Origin: Isochrysis galbana
Lineage: Eukaryota > Haptophyta > Isochrysidales > Isochrysidaceae
Assembly: GCA_018136815.1 (NCBI GenBank)
Contig: CM030934.1
Location: forward strand, 2,805,070 to 2,869,069
DNA length: 64,000 bases
Reading direction: 5' to 3'
The notes below the pieces were generated by a model. That model was not told where the DNA came from, ran no database searches, and was given only the letters and a program-made list of their open reading frames with translations. This document shows positions 22,395 to 32,587 of the stretch, piece after piece (the stretch's first letter is position 1; the number at the start of each line of letters is the position of its first letter). A program made the position numbers and the translations under genes.

Positions 22395-23100
22395 AGGGAG
22401 AATCCGAATCTACACGCCTTGCGTGACCAAGACGAACATAGAAGACGATATATAACGACGAAGGCACGTACCCATGCCGAAATATTCATGCCAGGAGGCC
22501 TGAATACAACACTTCCTGTGGTTGCCTCGCTTGCTTTGCGCGCTTGTCTCCTTGCAGAACGCCGCCGCCTGAGCCCCTCCTTGTTCTCGCATTAGTTCCG
22601 CGCGCTTTCCTCTCCCAGCACCGTATCTCCGTATTTCCCAGCTATAGGGACCCAAGCAAGACCCAAGTCTAGAAATCAACTTTAGATGACCGTTGAGCTT
22701 GATATAGATATAGATATAGATAGTAGGTAGTAGATAGGAGTTCGCAAATATTGTGATATTGTCAACCCGGGTAACGTTCGGCAGGATGAGGGGCTCCGAA
22801 GATTTTTACTAGAGTAAAAACTCTAGTAGAGTACGTAGAGAGCAGCGATACTAAACGAACGCCCTCCCCCCTTCCCCTTCTTCTTCTTTCTTCTTCCTCT
22901 CTCTTCTCCCCTCCCCCTAGCTCCTTCTCTCTCCCCTCTAGCTCTCTCCCCCTTTCTCTCCTCCACCCCCCTCCTTCCCGTACCTCTCTCTCCCTTCTCC
23001 TGTTCTCTGTTCTCCTTTCTCCTCTGTTCTCTCTTCTCTTTCCCCCCCGTAAAAATAGTTAAAAAAACTTAAAAACTGTATCAGTTTTATTTTAAACTAG
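22395..23100. other. Intergenic; pyrimidine-rich zone before the NHL gene
   Basis: From about 22860 to 23160 the plus strand is rich in CTTCTT, CTCTCC and CCCC words, ending just before the start codon at 23177. This continues the pattern of CT or GA tracts upstream of genes here. A small GATATA repeat lies at 22696-22719. Confidence 0.6.
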
Positions 23101-23176
23101 AGTATCTAAACTAACTCCTCTCCTTCCCGTCCCTCTCTCTCCCCTCTCCCCTGCCCTCGGCGTGGCGCTCGGCGCC

Positions 23177-25213
23177 ATGTCGACACGCCGTTCGTCCGCC
23201 GCCGCCGCCGCCGCCGTGCCTGCGCCTGCGCCAGCAGCCGAGCCGGCACCGCCTGCCGCGGTGAAGGAGGTGCGCAAGCGCGCGCGCGAACCCGACGAGC
23301 CACACCAGCCCATCGCGCTGCCCATCTTTCCACTCGTCGGACAGCTCAGTGGAGGGTGCACCGATGGGCCGCTGTCGAGTGCAAGCTTCCACGGACCGAT
23401 GGGCGTCGCGCTCGCGCCAGACGGCGCGCTCGTGGTGTGTGATGCGGACAATCGGCGGATCCGCCGCGTTCTTCCCCTCACGCAGCCTGCAGACATCGCG
23501 CCAATCTCCAGCGGAGAGGAGAGGCGCAGCCTTCGTGGAGGCCCTGCAGCAGATGATGGCCGAATGCCCGTCCCGGGCCAGTTCACGGCGGTCAAGACGG
23601 TATGTGGGTCGAACCAGCCGGGATGCCGCGACGGGACGGGCAGCGAGGTCGCTTGGCATGATCCGTGCGGCGTCGTTGTCGACCCGTCCTCGGGGGTCGC
23701 ATTTGTGGTCGATGCGGGCTCGCATACTGTCCGCTCCGTTAGCCCCAATGGCGAGACGCGGACGCTTGCCGGCTCGGGCAAAGCAGGGTACGCCGACGGC
23801 TCGGGCGCAGTTGCTCAATTCTGCTACCCCTCCGGCATTGCCATTGGGCCGGATGGCACCCTCTTTGTGAGTGACAGCGGCAATCACCGCATTCGTGCAA
23901 TGACGCAAGCCGGTGACGTCCGGACGCTCTCTGGCTCAGGCGTCCCAGGCCATAAGGATGGACCGCCGCAGGTGGCGCAGGTGTGCTTGCGATCAGTGTC
24001 ACGTCCGTATACCTGTCGTCGCCGGCCATTCTTGCAGCTTCCTGCCTTGCACCTTCGAGTGCACCCGTGTCGCCCCGTTGAATCTCCTTTGCACCTCAAC
24101 TGCGTATAGTTTTACTATCCGGCGGGTCTGACTTGTGATATGGAGGGCACACTTTTTGTGGCGGACCGCGCGAACCACCGCGTGCGCAAGGTAATTGCAC
24201 GAGCTCGCATTCTAGTTTTGTGATGTGCCAGAGGCGGCAGCGGACGGGCCACCACGGCGCCGCTGCGGACATCCACGCCTTGCAATTGACAAGCAAAGGT
24301 CAAACATGCGCCTCATTGGCCTGCTTCGACAGGTCACTCCAAAGGGGCACGTCTCGACTCTGGCGGGCAGTGGCATCGTGTGTGTGGCAGATGGCAAAGG
24401 CGCGGCAGCAGGTTTTAGTTGGCCCAATGGGATCGTAGTGGTGCGTCCCCCCCTCCCCCGCTTGGCCACTGTTCCCTTGCCACACGTGGTGAGGTCATGC
24501 TTCTCGTGCGAGCTTCCACTCACCGTCTACGTTGTCTAGCAGCAAAATATTCAGCAATCACGATGCCCACAAATTCATCTCACGCATACACCCGTAGGAT
24601 CCATCACCAAAGGGCGCTGTCTACGTCTCGGATACATTCGTCTTCCAGGTGCAACGCTAGGGAGTACGTGTAGAGTATCCGCGGCGGGCTAGGATTGAGA
24701 GGCGGTAGGGCTGAGGTTACTTCAGGTCGCCCGTTACTTCTCGCAGCTCATTCGCGCCAAAAGATGCAAAGGAATGGAATCCCACGTCTGGGAATCCTTG
24801 CCCCCCCTCGCTGTGCACTGTAGGTGCGGCGTATCGGCCGTGACGGAGTGACGAAAACAATCTCTCTTGGACAGCCGCCACCACCTGTGACTGTAGCAGC
24901 AGGCTCTGGTGCAGCTGGCGGCGCCGATGGTGCAGGTAGGGCGGCCGACGGAGGTGCCATTGTCAAGCAAGAGGGCGAGCAGAAACTTGCAGTGAGGTCG
25001 CAGGCCGCGACACCAACCGCTGCATCTATCAAGGTGGAGGCCGCCACGGTGAAGGCGCCGATCAAGATGCAAAGCGCGCCTGTACCGTATCCATTCGACG
25101 ACGACTCGGACCGCGTCAATACTCTCGTGTCCCTCGCAATCGATGCAAAGAACGGCATATTATACGCGTGCGAGGCGTCCAACAACAGGATTCGGAAGCT
25201 GATCATTAGCTGA
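23177..25213 (+). CDS. NHL-repeat beta-propeller protein, five exons
   Basis: Exons, each phase 0 and bounded by GT-AG, are 23177-23980, 24110-24190, 24333-24440, 24598-24648 and 24824-25213, giving 477 residues. After an Ala/Pro-rich leader with a KRARE basic patch, the protein is a string of NHL-type blades: FHGPMGVALAPDGALVVCD, PCGVVVDPSSGVAFVVDAG, PSGIAIGPDGTLFVSDSGNHRIR, PAGLTCDMEGTLFVADRANHRVRK and a last blade closing with ILYACEASNNRIRKL. The linkers TLAGSGKAGYADG and TLSGSGVPGHKDG are typical of soluble NHL propellers in plants and protists. Such propellers bind proteins or RNA; the partner is unknown. A Lys/Glu-rich insert near residues 390-430 contains VKQE and IKVE, both matching the SUMO-acceptor consensus. 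The ATG at 23177 is preferred to the earlier GTG in frame. Confidence 0.85.
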
Positions 25214-26720
25214 GACAATGAGAGCGGGTGAACTCAGCCGCGGTCCATGAGACTATGATGAGACAGGGGCACCAATTGGCAACGTTGGAGGCGCGCTGGT
25301 GATGCTCGCGACCCCGAGCGCGGGGAGTGGAGGGAACGCGAGTACCGACCCGAGTGCGGGGAGATTCAAGCGTGCCTCTCTCCGCAGACGCCATGGAGTC
25401 CGAGCTCCCGGGTGGAATCGGAGACGAAATAATAATTGAGCTCTCGCAGTCTTGAAATCATGATCGCCGAGCACATCTAGTGGTGCATCGTGCCATGCTG
25501 TCTGCAGCCGGATCTCAATCTCCTCACGGCTCTTGCGGGCTCATTGAGGACCCCTCGTCTCAAGCTTATAAGGGCCCATTGCCTCGATTTGGTTCTTGCC
25601 TCTGAGATGGCCCGTCGATCTCCCCAGCATCCAAGCCGTTTTCGATGGGGCAAGAATGTAAGGAGACGGCCCCGTCCCGTCTCATCCGGACTCTGGGCTT
25701 TGTGCTCATGGCCTCGCCGCCGGTCGAATGATTTGCGTTGTTGCGACTCAGGGGAAATCATGGGAGAGCTTGGGTGGTGGGGAGCCGAACATCAATGGGA
25801 CCGCTGCTCATTAAGGGTAGGCATGGTTGGGCTCTTATTATTGCTATGCTGCTATTAACGCCCCTAGCAAGACGCTTGAGTGCACCCGCCAGCCTGTGGA
25901 CGCAAGGCCAAGCTTGCCAATGCGCCCTCTTCTCTAGCGGAGGAGTTTAACCGTCTCCGTGTCCAAATAATGATCCAGTCTTGAACTGGGTGGCCATTGG
26001 TGTGGTCATACTTTTGGTATGAGTTTCTTGATTGGTTTAGGTGTTAGGTGTCCACTTCAAGGTTGCATTCTTTATTCAAGCCCCTATGGCCTATGGGGCG
26101 GGATCGCGGGCGTGATGTGGCGGCGCTAAAAGCAGGCCTATGGCAGGTGGCCGCTACGGCTACCCCTTCGACCGGTAAAGTTGAGGGTCAGATCTATAAT
26201 TTCATACCTCATACCAAAATAGGCGGGGTGGGCGCGAAAACCTTCCTACCCTGCTTCTGGGGGGTAGAAATTGTACCCGAACTGAAGGGGCGCCGCCGAG
26301 CGGAAAAATAGACTTGAGACTTGAGGTTTGCCCGGCGCGCTCTAGCCTGGCTTGGGCTAGGGGCGGCCCCTCGACCTCTACTTCTACCAACGAGACGATG
26401 GAACCTAAGCGATCCAGCGGGCGGAGTGTATGCGTGTGTGTTTCGGAGAAATGGACTCATGCACACAGACAGACGAACGGAGACATGCCAGTGAGGGAAA
26501 ATTAAACCATAAGACCAGCATGAAAAGATAATTATTCGAGAAAGTTCAGTAAACTAGACTCCCTTCTTGTCGTGATCAGTCACGGGAAGGTAGATACACT
26601 GAGACAGCTCAGCACCAGCCAAGCACAGGCCACTGCAGGTGATCGCTGTCGTAGGCAATCACACGGGGCGACAGTACAGCAAATTCCATCGATTGTTCGC
26701 CAGCCACTGGTGTACTCTTT
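25214..26720. other. Intergenic, nothing recognised
   Basis: Several 80-120 codon ORFs occur but none has domain-like composition. I see no repeat family shared with other parts of the window. Confidence 0.35.
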
Positions 26721-27455
26721 TCACGTGTATGCGGTGTACTTTGCCGCGGAGCCCTTGCAAAGGTGAGCAGGATACTTTTGTGCATTTCGCTCCAGCTTGG
26801 CGATGACAGCTCGAGGAAGGTCGATGGCACACCTGAAAACCCATGACAAGGCATCAACGTGAGCATCTTGCACTTGGGAAATAGAGCCGGCGAGAGGATG
26901 GCAGCCGGGCGGTGTATCATGGTACCGCTGCCTTCGTGAATCGCACCTATCGGCCAGCCGCACCAAGTAGAGCATCACGTCCGCAATCTCTTCTCCCAAA
27001 TGCAACCGTTCGGCCTCGCTCCATTCAGGCAAGCCGGGCGCACAGCTCGCGTCACTCTTCCACTGGAAGCATTCACTGAGCTCGCCGACTTCGCCAGTCA
27101 GCGCGAGCGTGAGGTTGCGTGGCGTGTGGAACTGATCCCAGTCGCGCACACTGGCGAATGCGGCCAGCTTATGACGAATCTCTTCGAGAGTCAGTGCCGT
27201 GTCCGTAAAGCGCTGTCCCGCGCTCCGGCTGGGCTGCGATAGGTGAGCCTCAGGCAGTGTGGCAGCGGCCGCCTTCTTACCTATCTGCTCCGGTTTGGCC
27301 TCTGAGGCGGCCCGCTCGATCTTGGGCCTCTTAGTGGTGTGGTGCGTGTGCACCTCGTCCTGCTCATCCGCCCCGACCTCGCTCGCCGAGCTGCTTGCGC
27401 CCGAGGGCGCCAGCTGCGCCGGCTGAGCCGCGTGGCGACGCCGCTTGGGCGCCAT
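26721..27455 (-). CDS. dCTP pyrophosphatase (DCTPP1/MazG-like), two exons
   Basis: All-alpha nucleotide pyrophosphatase of the DCTPP1 (XTP3-TPA) family, which hydrolyses dCTP and modified dCTPs to the monophosphates and so cleans the nucleotide pool. The core begins TLEEIRHKLAAFASVRDWDQFHTPRNL and carries the metal-binding helices LTGEVGELSECFQWK and EEIADVMLYLVRLADR, then CAIDLPRAVIAKLERNAQKYP and KYTAYT at the end. Exons are 26947-27455 and 26721-26832. The 114-base intron (26833-26946) is a multiple of three and free of stops, so the unspliced frame also stays open; homology shows it is an intron, since ADR joins CAIDLP. The mature protein is about 206 residues. The N-terminal 85 residues are a disordered extension with MAPKRRR and KRPKIER, likely nuclear signals and absent from most homologues. 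Confidence 0.92.
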   Translation of the reverse strand: MAPKRRRHAAQPAQLAPSGASSSASEVGADEQDEVHTHHTTKRPKIERAASEAKPEQIGKKAAAATLPEAHLSQPSRSAGQRFTDTALTLEEIRHKLAAFASVRDWDQFHTPRNLTLALTGEVGELSECFQWKSDASCAPGLPEWSEAERLHLGEEIADVMLYLVRLADRCDSRRQRYHDTPPGCHPLAGSISQVQDAHVDALSWVFRCAIDLPRAVIAKLERNAQKYPAHLCKGSAAKYTAYT

Positions 27456-27544
27456 CGCGCGCGCGGCGAGGCGTCCCGACGGAGGAGAAAATCATGTCTC
27501 CCATTCATAGATTTCGTCGTCGGTCTAATTCATTACTACTCCAA

Positions 27545-27598
27545 TCATTTTCGTAATCACGGTGGGTGTGGGTGTGGGTGTGGGTGTGGGTTTTTGGT
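27545..27598. repeat. GGGTGT short tandem repeat
   Basis: About five units of GTGGGTGTGG occur directly upstream of the dCTP pyrophosphatase gene. The unit is telomere-like only in its G-richness. Confidence 0.7.
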
Positions 27599-27815
27599 TG
27601 AGTTGGCGGGGCGTTTGTAATGGTAGTCTTGTAGAGCATCTTGTTGGCTAGCATTCCTAGCCACATACACCAGACGAGCCATGCACCAACCGCGCACACC
27701 CCCATCGCAGGCGTAGGGGCTTCGTTGTGCTGTTGCCGATGAAGGCTACAGGCTACGGACCACAGAACGAGCCTTAGCCTTAGCCGGAGATCATAAACCT
27801 CAGCTGGAGACCATA

Positions 27816-28915
27816 AACAGCCTAGATTGTCAAAAAAAAACTTCTTAACATTCTCGCCGCGCGCGCGACTCTGCCTCTTAACTATGCAGCCACGCCCGTT
27901 GCCCTCGCCCCCCCTCCACCTGCCTTGCGGCCCGTCCCTCGTGCGCTACCTAGGGGCTGGGTGTGTGGGGTTTCCTGCAGCAGGCGGCGTGTTCCGATCC
28001 CCGATGGGTTTTTCTCCACTTCCTCCTGTGCCATCGGGCTACCGGTTTAAGCGTTGTCCGTTTCGAGTTTAGGTGACGAGTGGGCGTGTCTCATCGGGTT
28101 TGAGAGCTGGGGACGAGTAGAAGGGTGAGTCACGGCGGTGGTCTATGTGCGATTAAGCGAGTCTATCGGCCATATTGAGCGCTTGTGCTACCGCGGTCAG
28201 ATTTGTGCCCAGCACTAGGGTGCCTTTGTCATTGATCGTAAAGACAGGGGCGCAAAGTTCGCGCGGGGACTTAAGCTTCGGTTTTCTCCCTTGGGAGGCT
28301 TTACTGGTGCGTGCGGTCGAGGTCCTGTCCGGGGGTTCAAGGCCTCTGACGAGGGCCGTGAATCTGACAAGGGTCCTCTCAATGACCGGCACGTGGTGGA
28401 AGGTGTAGTTGTCGAACTCCACTCTGTAGAAGTCGCTTATTATATATCATATATCGCCATGATATGAGGTAGAGGACTTTGAGGCTGTCCGGTGTCGGTG
28501 TATTCGGGTATGCGAACAGCCTATCCTTGATTTTCTGGGCCGTTGATCTGTTCCTTTCCGGCGTGTACCCTGCCACAGCTTCTATGGCTTGGAATATTTG
28601 TTGCGTGGAGGGGCATCTGGCCAGGCGCGTCGAGTTTTCGCGGTGTTTCCCGCATAGTCTGCATCTCGTGGTAGGTGCCGCGGCGAACCGGTTGCGCGTG
28701 CCTATCCTTCTATGGGTGATGTGTTTGAAATGGGGGTGCTTGTCCGTGTGTTTGAGCAGGGGGTGGGTGTAGAGTTTTGCCACGCTCGTCCACTCCTCTT
28801 GGGTCAGTTCGAGTTTCCGTGCCCATGCTTCTCGGGCTGGCTGGGGTTTGGCTCTAGGGCCATCTTTAAGGTATTCTCGCGTTATGTCTGATACGGTGAA
28901 CAGCCTAGATTGTCA
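27816..28915 (-). mobile_element. 5'-truncated LINE fragment with 17-bp target duplications
   Basis: The 17-bp sequence AACAGCCTAGATTGTCA occurs at 27816-27832 and again at 28899-28915. Between them the minus strand encodes the degenerate C-terminal end of a reverse-transcriptase-type protein (28153-28898). The low-coordinate end adjoins a run of nine A on the plus strand. A truncated coding end bounded by long direct repeats is the expected product of target-primed reverse transcription by a non-LTR retrotransposon. Confidence 0.7.
28153..28898 (-). pseudogene. Retroelement C-terminal region with CxxC-type zinc knuckle, frameshifted
   Basis: Reading from the target duplication downwards, the minus strand is open from LFTVSDITREYLKDGPRAK through KLELTQEEWTSVAKLYTHPLL to RCRLCGKHRENSTRLARCP, a Cys-x2-Cys ... 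Cys pattern like the zinc-binding end of LINE reverse transcriptases (zf-RVT). It continues to LKVLYLISWRYMIYN, where the frame breaks inside an ATATAT-rich stretch (about 28440-28460), and resumes in another frame as DFYRVEFDNYTFHHVPVIERTL to a stop at 28153. The family assignment rests on the zinc-knuckle arrangement and the element context, not on a full-length RT domain. Confidence 0.5.
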
Positions 28916-29043
28916 TTGCCAGCGTTGTATTTGTCATTGCGATTGTTAATGGTCTAGGAACAAGTAATGGCACTCACACGACTCCCTCTCACCTCTCACC
29001 TCTCACTCACCTCTCATAAACATAAACATAGGGGATAGGGGAT

Positions 29044-29404
29044 TGTAGAATCAAGCCGAAGCTTGTTCGTGTCAAGTCTCAGCGGGGCTAGGGGTATGGA
29101 GTGAAGAGAAGTCTTGAGAGAGGAGGGGAAAGGGCGCGCTACATCGCGACGACGGCCCACGAGACACCACCCCACATCACTCACTCACCAACAAGAAAAC
29201 TCCGAAAACTAACGCAACATCGCACAAACAAACCAACGAAATAAATAAGGACAAAGGAACACAAATGCGGCGTGCAATGCGGCGGAGCTTCGAGGTAACT
29301 CATCGGCAAAAACAAAACTCACTCAATTTTCTCACACACTACACATTGATAGAAGCACCGCATCCGCATCCGCCTAGAGTACATAAAATACTCTGGATGC
29401 GACA
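29044..29404. repeat. Left LTR
   Basis: Direct long terminal repeat of the element 29039-31018, with TG and CA ends. A CATAAAATA box lies 25 bases from its right end. Confidence 0.93.
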
Positions 29405-30658
29405 CCCCCCGACTTAAGTCGAGCGTCCACGCGAGTCATGGGGTGATCAAGCCCAAAACAAGCATGAATGAACGAACAAAAGCCAAAACATCGAAACAAA
29501 CACGACTGACGACTGAAAGTGAATGAAAGTGTGTGACCCCTTGTCGCAGCCCCCAAAGAGCGTGCACTCTCAGTGGGTTCAACCAAACGCGATCGCGTAG
29601 GTTTGAAGACAAGTCTCAATCGGGGTGCACGTCCGGACGAAGCAAGCACACACACAATCACACTCGAACAAACGAATCAACACTCACGACTGAAACGAAT
29701 GGAATGAAGCAAATGAATGGAGGAAGCCAAAGAATCAATGAGCATGGGCCCCAACCTCCTACAATTTTCATGCGCGGCCGAGAACTAGAAACCCGAAACG
29801 TAGTCGAACACCATCTGACTTTGAAAGCCAGACTCCACACCATGTAGCACCATAGCTGAGCAAATATGAAAATCAGAACGAGAATAATCGAGGATCGAGA
29901 ATCGAGAACGAGGACGCGGGTGGCCGAAGCCTGAACGAGAATGATTGATTGAGAGAAGGTGGCCTTAGCCGAAACGAGAGGGGTGATCGCAAGCGATCGA
30001 AACAGGGAATATTTGCTCAACTACGACGCACACCGAGAATGGGGACCGGGGATCGAAGACCAAAGGAATCGACGACAAATGCGAGAACGAGGGCAAGAAC
30101 GAGAAGGAGATCGAGAGCGAGGTCGAGGGCCAGGCTGAAAGCCTTGGGAACCACCACAACAGACGCAACAGCCACCATCGAGTCATACAAACGCAGCGGG
30201 GGAAAGAGAGAGACTCAGTCACCACCACCACCGCCACCGCCACACTGTCGAGCGCGACGGCAGCGACGGCGACGACAAGGGTGGCGAGGGTGAGAAAACC
30301 TGCGAGCTTGAGGCTGAGGAGGAGACAGCCATCAAGGGTAGGGAGGAGCGGCAGAGAGAGAACGAGAGAGACAACACCGGGCATACGTACGAATGGCAAT
30401 GGGGGAAAGGAAGGTGAGGCAGTGGGAAGCGGAGGCTTGGTGAGGCGGAGGTGAGGCGAGAGGCAAAGGAATGGCGAGGGAAGGCAGGCTGACCGCGCTC
30501 GTCCCCGCAGAGGTGAGCCATGCTCATCCCATGGGTCAGAGCGGGCTGATGAGTGAGACGGGCATATGCACCATGCGCATGTGTGGGCTTGTGCGTTGTG
30601 CGCGGTGCGATGTGTGGCGAGGCGAGGGCGTGCAGGTGAGTGAGGGATGTCTTCAAAC

Positions 30659-31013
30659 TGTAGAATCAAGCCGAAGCTTGTTCGTGTCAAGTCTCAGCGG
30701 GGCTAGGGGTATGGAGTGAAGAGAAGTCTTGAGAGAGGAGGGGAAAGGGCGCGCTACATCGCGACGACAGCCCACGAGACACCACCCCACATCACTCACT
30801 CACCAACAAGAAAACTCCGAAAACTAACGCAACATCGCACAAACAAACCAACGAAACAAATAAGGACAAAGGAACACAAATGCGGCGTGCAATGCGGCGG
30901 AGCTTCGAGGTAACTCATCGGCAAAAACAAAACTCACTCAATTTTCTCACACACTACACATTGATAGAAGCACCGCATCCGCCTAGAGTACATAAAATAC
31001 TCTGGATGCGACA
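30659..31013. repeat. Right LTR
   Basis: Second long terminal repeat, about 99 per cent identical to the left one by eye, followed directly by the GGGAT target duplication. Confidence 0.93.
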
Positions 31014-31018
31014 GGGAT

Positions 31019-31730
31019 AGGCTACTACAGCTGCTTGGCGCCCCAGAGCCCACAGTCTGGCCACCGCCACCTCCGTCTTCCGCCTGCGGCTTCGCACTTC
31101 GCACTTCGCACCTAGCTGCCGATTCCGACGCGGCTTAGGGGCGCGTCGCGCGCGATTGGGCCGTCGCTAGCTGTGGGCGATGGGCGATTCCTGGCTATTT
31201 CGTGTCTGGCGCGGGCCGGGCACCGGGCACGGGCACCGGGCTGATGTACAAGAACGGTCCCGCAGCACGCCCGGGCTCGGTTCGAAGTTGGGCTCTCCGA
31301 GGTATGGCATTTAGGCCTGTTTCCTGTTCCTGTTTCCTGTTTTGCCGTTTTTGGGTTACGCTTCGTTGTGGGGGCTCCCGGGGGGGGGGGGTCTGGAGCC
31401 CCAAGGGTGTCTCGAATATGTGCTAGATGGGTGTTTTCCGGGGTTTCTGCCGCTTTACTTTGGTGTACTTCCTCAATCCTGAGTTTTTCATTTTCACACC
31501 CTTCGAAGTTAAAATCGTGTTTGACCGCCATACTCTATGCACCATAGGCTCTATCTAGGCACTAACTAGCTAACTAGGCTCTACTCTACTCTAGGCCCTA
31601 GGCCCTAGGCCCTAGGCGCTCTTGCGCCCCGTGTGTCCGTTTCACCGTTACTCTTTCCCCTCTCCGCCTCTCTCTCTCCCTCCTAAAGAGACTGCAACCT
31701 CAAGGTTCGGGTTCCCCCCCTCCCCCCCCC
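31019..31730. other. Intergenic, repeat-derived, no gene
   Basis: Contains the phrase CAAGAACGGTCCCGC...TTCGAAGTTGGGCTCTC (31249-31298), related to the tandem duplication at 11014-11402, and a triple CCCTAGG run at 31594-31616. No coding frame is supported. Confidence 0.4.
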
Positions 31731-31736
31731 CGCTCG

Positions 31737-31737
<1 letters not shown>

Positions 31738-31773
<36 letters not shown>

Positions 31774-32363
31774 TCTCTTTCTCTCTCCCTCCCTCCCTCT
31801 CCCTCTCCCTCTCTCTCCCTCTCTCTCTCTCTCTCCCTCTCTCTTTCTCTCCCTCCCCCTCTTCTCTCCCTCTCCCTCTCTCTCCCCCCCCCCTCTCTCT
31901 CTCTCTCTTTCTCTCCCTCCCTCTCTCTCCCTCTCCCTCTCTCTCCCTCCCTCTCTCCCTCTCTCTCTCTCTCTCCCCCCCCCCCCTCCCCCCTCCCCCT
32001 CTCTCCTCCCTGGCGGCGGCGGCGGCTCCCTCGCGCTCGCCTTGTGGCCGCGCGGAGTGCGGCTCGTCGCCCACCCGCCAACGCGCCCGCCACCCCTTGT
32101 TTACGTAAGAAGACAGCGGCACTCCGCTAATAGAAGTCGGAAGGAAAGCCGCGCGGTGGTGCTGGGCGCACGGGGGGAGGGGGGGAGAGAGAGGGGGGGG
32201 AGGAAAGAGTTCAGTAGGAAGAGCCGGACGAACCGAGGAGAAGGGGAAGGAACGAGAAAGAAGCGAAGAGAAGTATGAGAAGAAACGAGAGCGAAGGGGG
32301 GGGGGAGGGGGCGGAGGAGAGCAGGCGGACAGGGGAGAGGAAGCGGACGGGGGGCGAGATGTT

Positions 32364-32426
<63 letters not shown>

Positions 32427-32471
32427 AGGGAGGGAGGGAGGGAGGGAGAGAGAGAGAGGGAGAGAGAGAGA
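31738..32471. repeat. CT tract, then GA tract, upstream of the RhoGEF
   Basis: CT dinucleotide repeats fill 31738-31976 and GA/GGGA repeats fill 32368-32471, ending about 115 bases before the ATG at 32588. The Ser-Leu, Pro and Arg-Glu ORFs crossing it are artefacts. Confidence 0.85.
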
Positions 32472-32587
32472 GCTGCGGCTGCCTCGCGCGCCCATCCCAC
32501 CCCCCGGCCGTCCCTGCTGGCCCGCCTGTCCGCCCCCCTCCCACCCCCTCCCGCCAAGCGTTCCGCACCGCCGCAAGGAAGCGGCAC

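Larger units (their letters stand above)
29039..31018. mobile_element. Complete non-autonomous LTR retrotransposon (TRIM/LARD type)
   Basis: Two direct LTRs, 29044-29404 (361 bp) and 30659-31013 (355 bp), differ only by two substitutions and a 6-bp ATCCGC unit. Each begins TGTAGAATCAAG and ends GGATGCGACA, the canonical TG...CA. The pair is flanked by an exact 5-bp target duplication, GGGAT, at 29039-29043 and 31014-31018. The 1254-bp interior encodes no gag, protease, reverse transcriptase or integrase, so the element must be mobilised in trans. A run of six C directly after the left LTR would be a G-rich polypurine tract on the minus strand, which favours that orientation, but no tRNA primer site was identified. 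The near-identity of the LTRs implies recent insertion. Confidence 0.93.

Noticed and set aside
27545-27598. Interstitial telomere
   Set aside because: GGGTGT units do not match known telomere repeats and the block is only about 35-50 bases. The CCCTAGG triplet at 31594-31616 is also too short.
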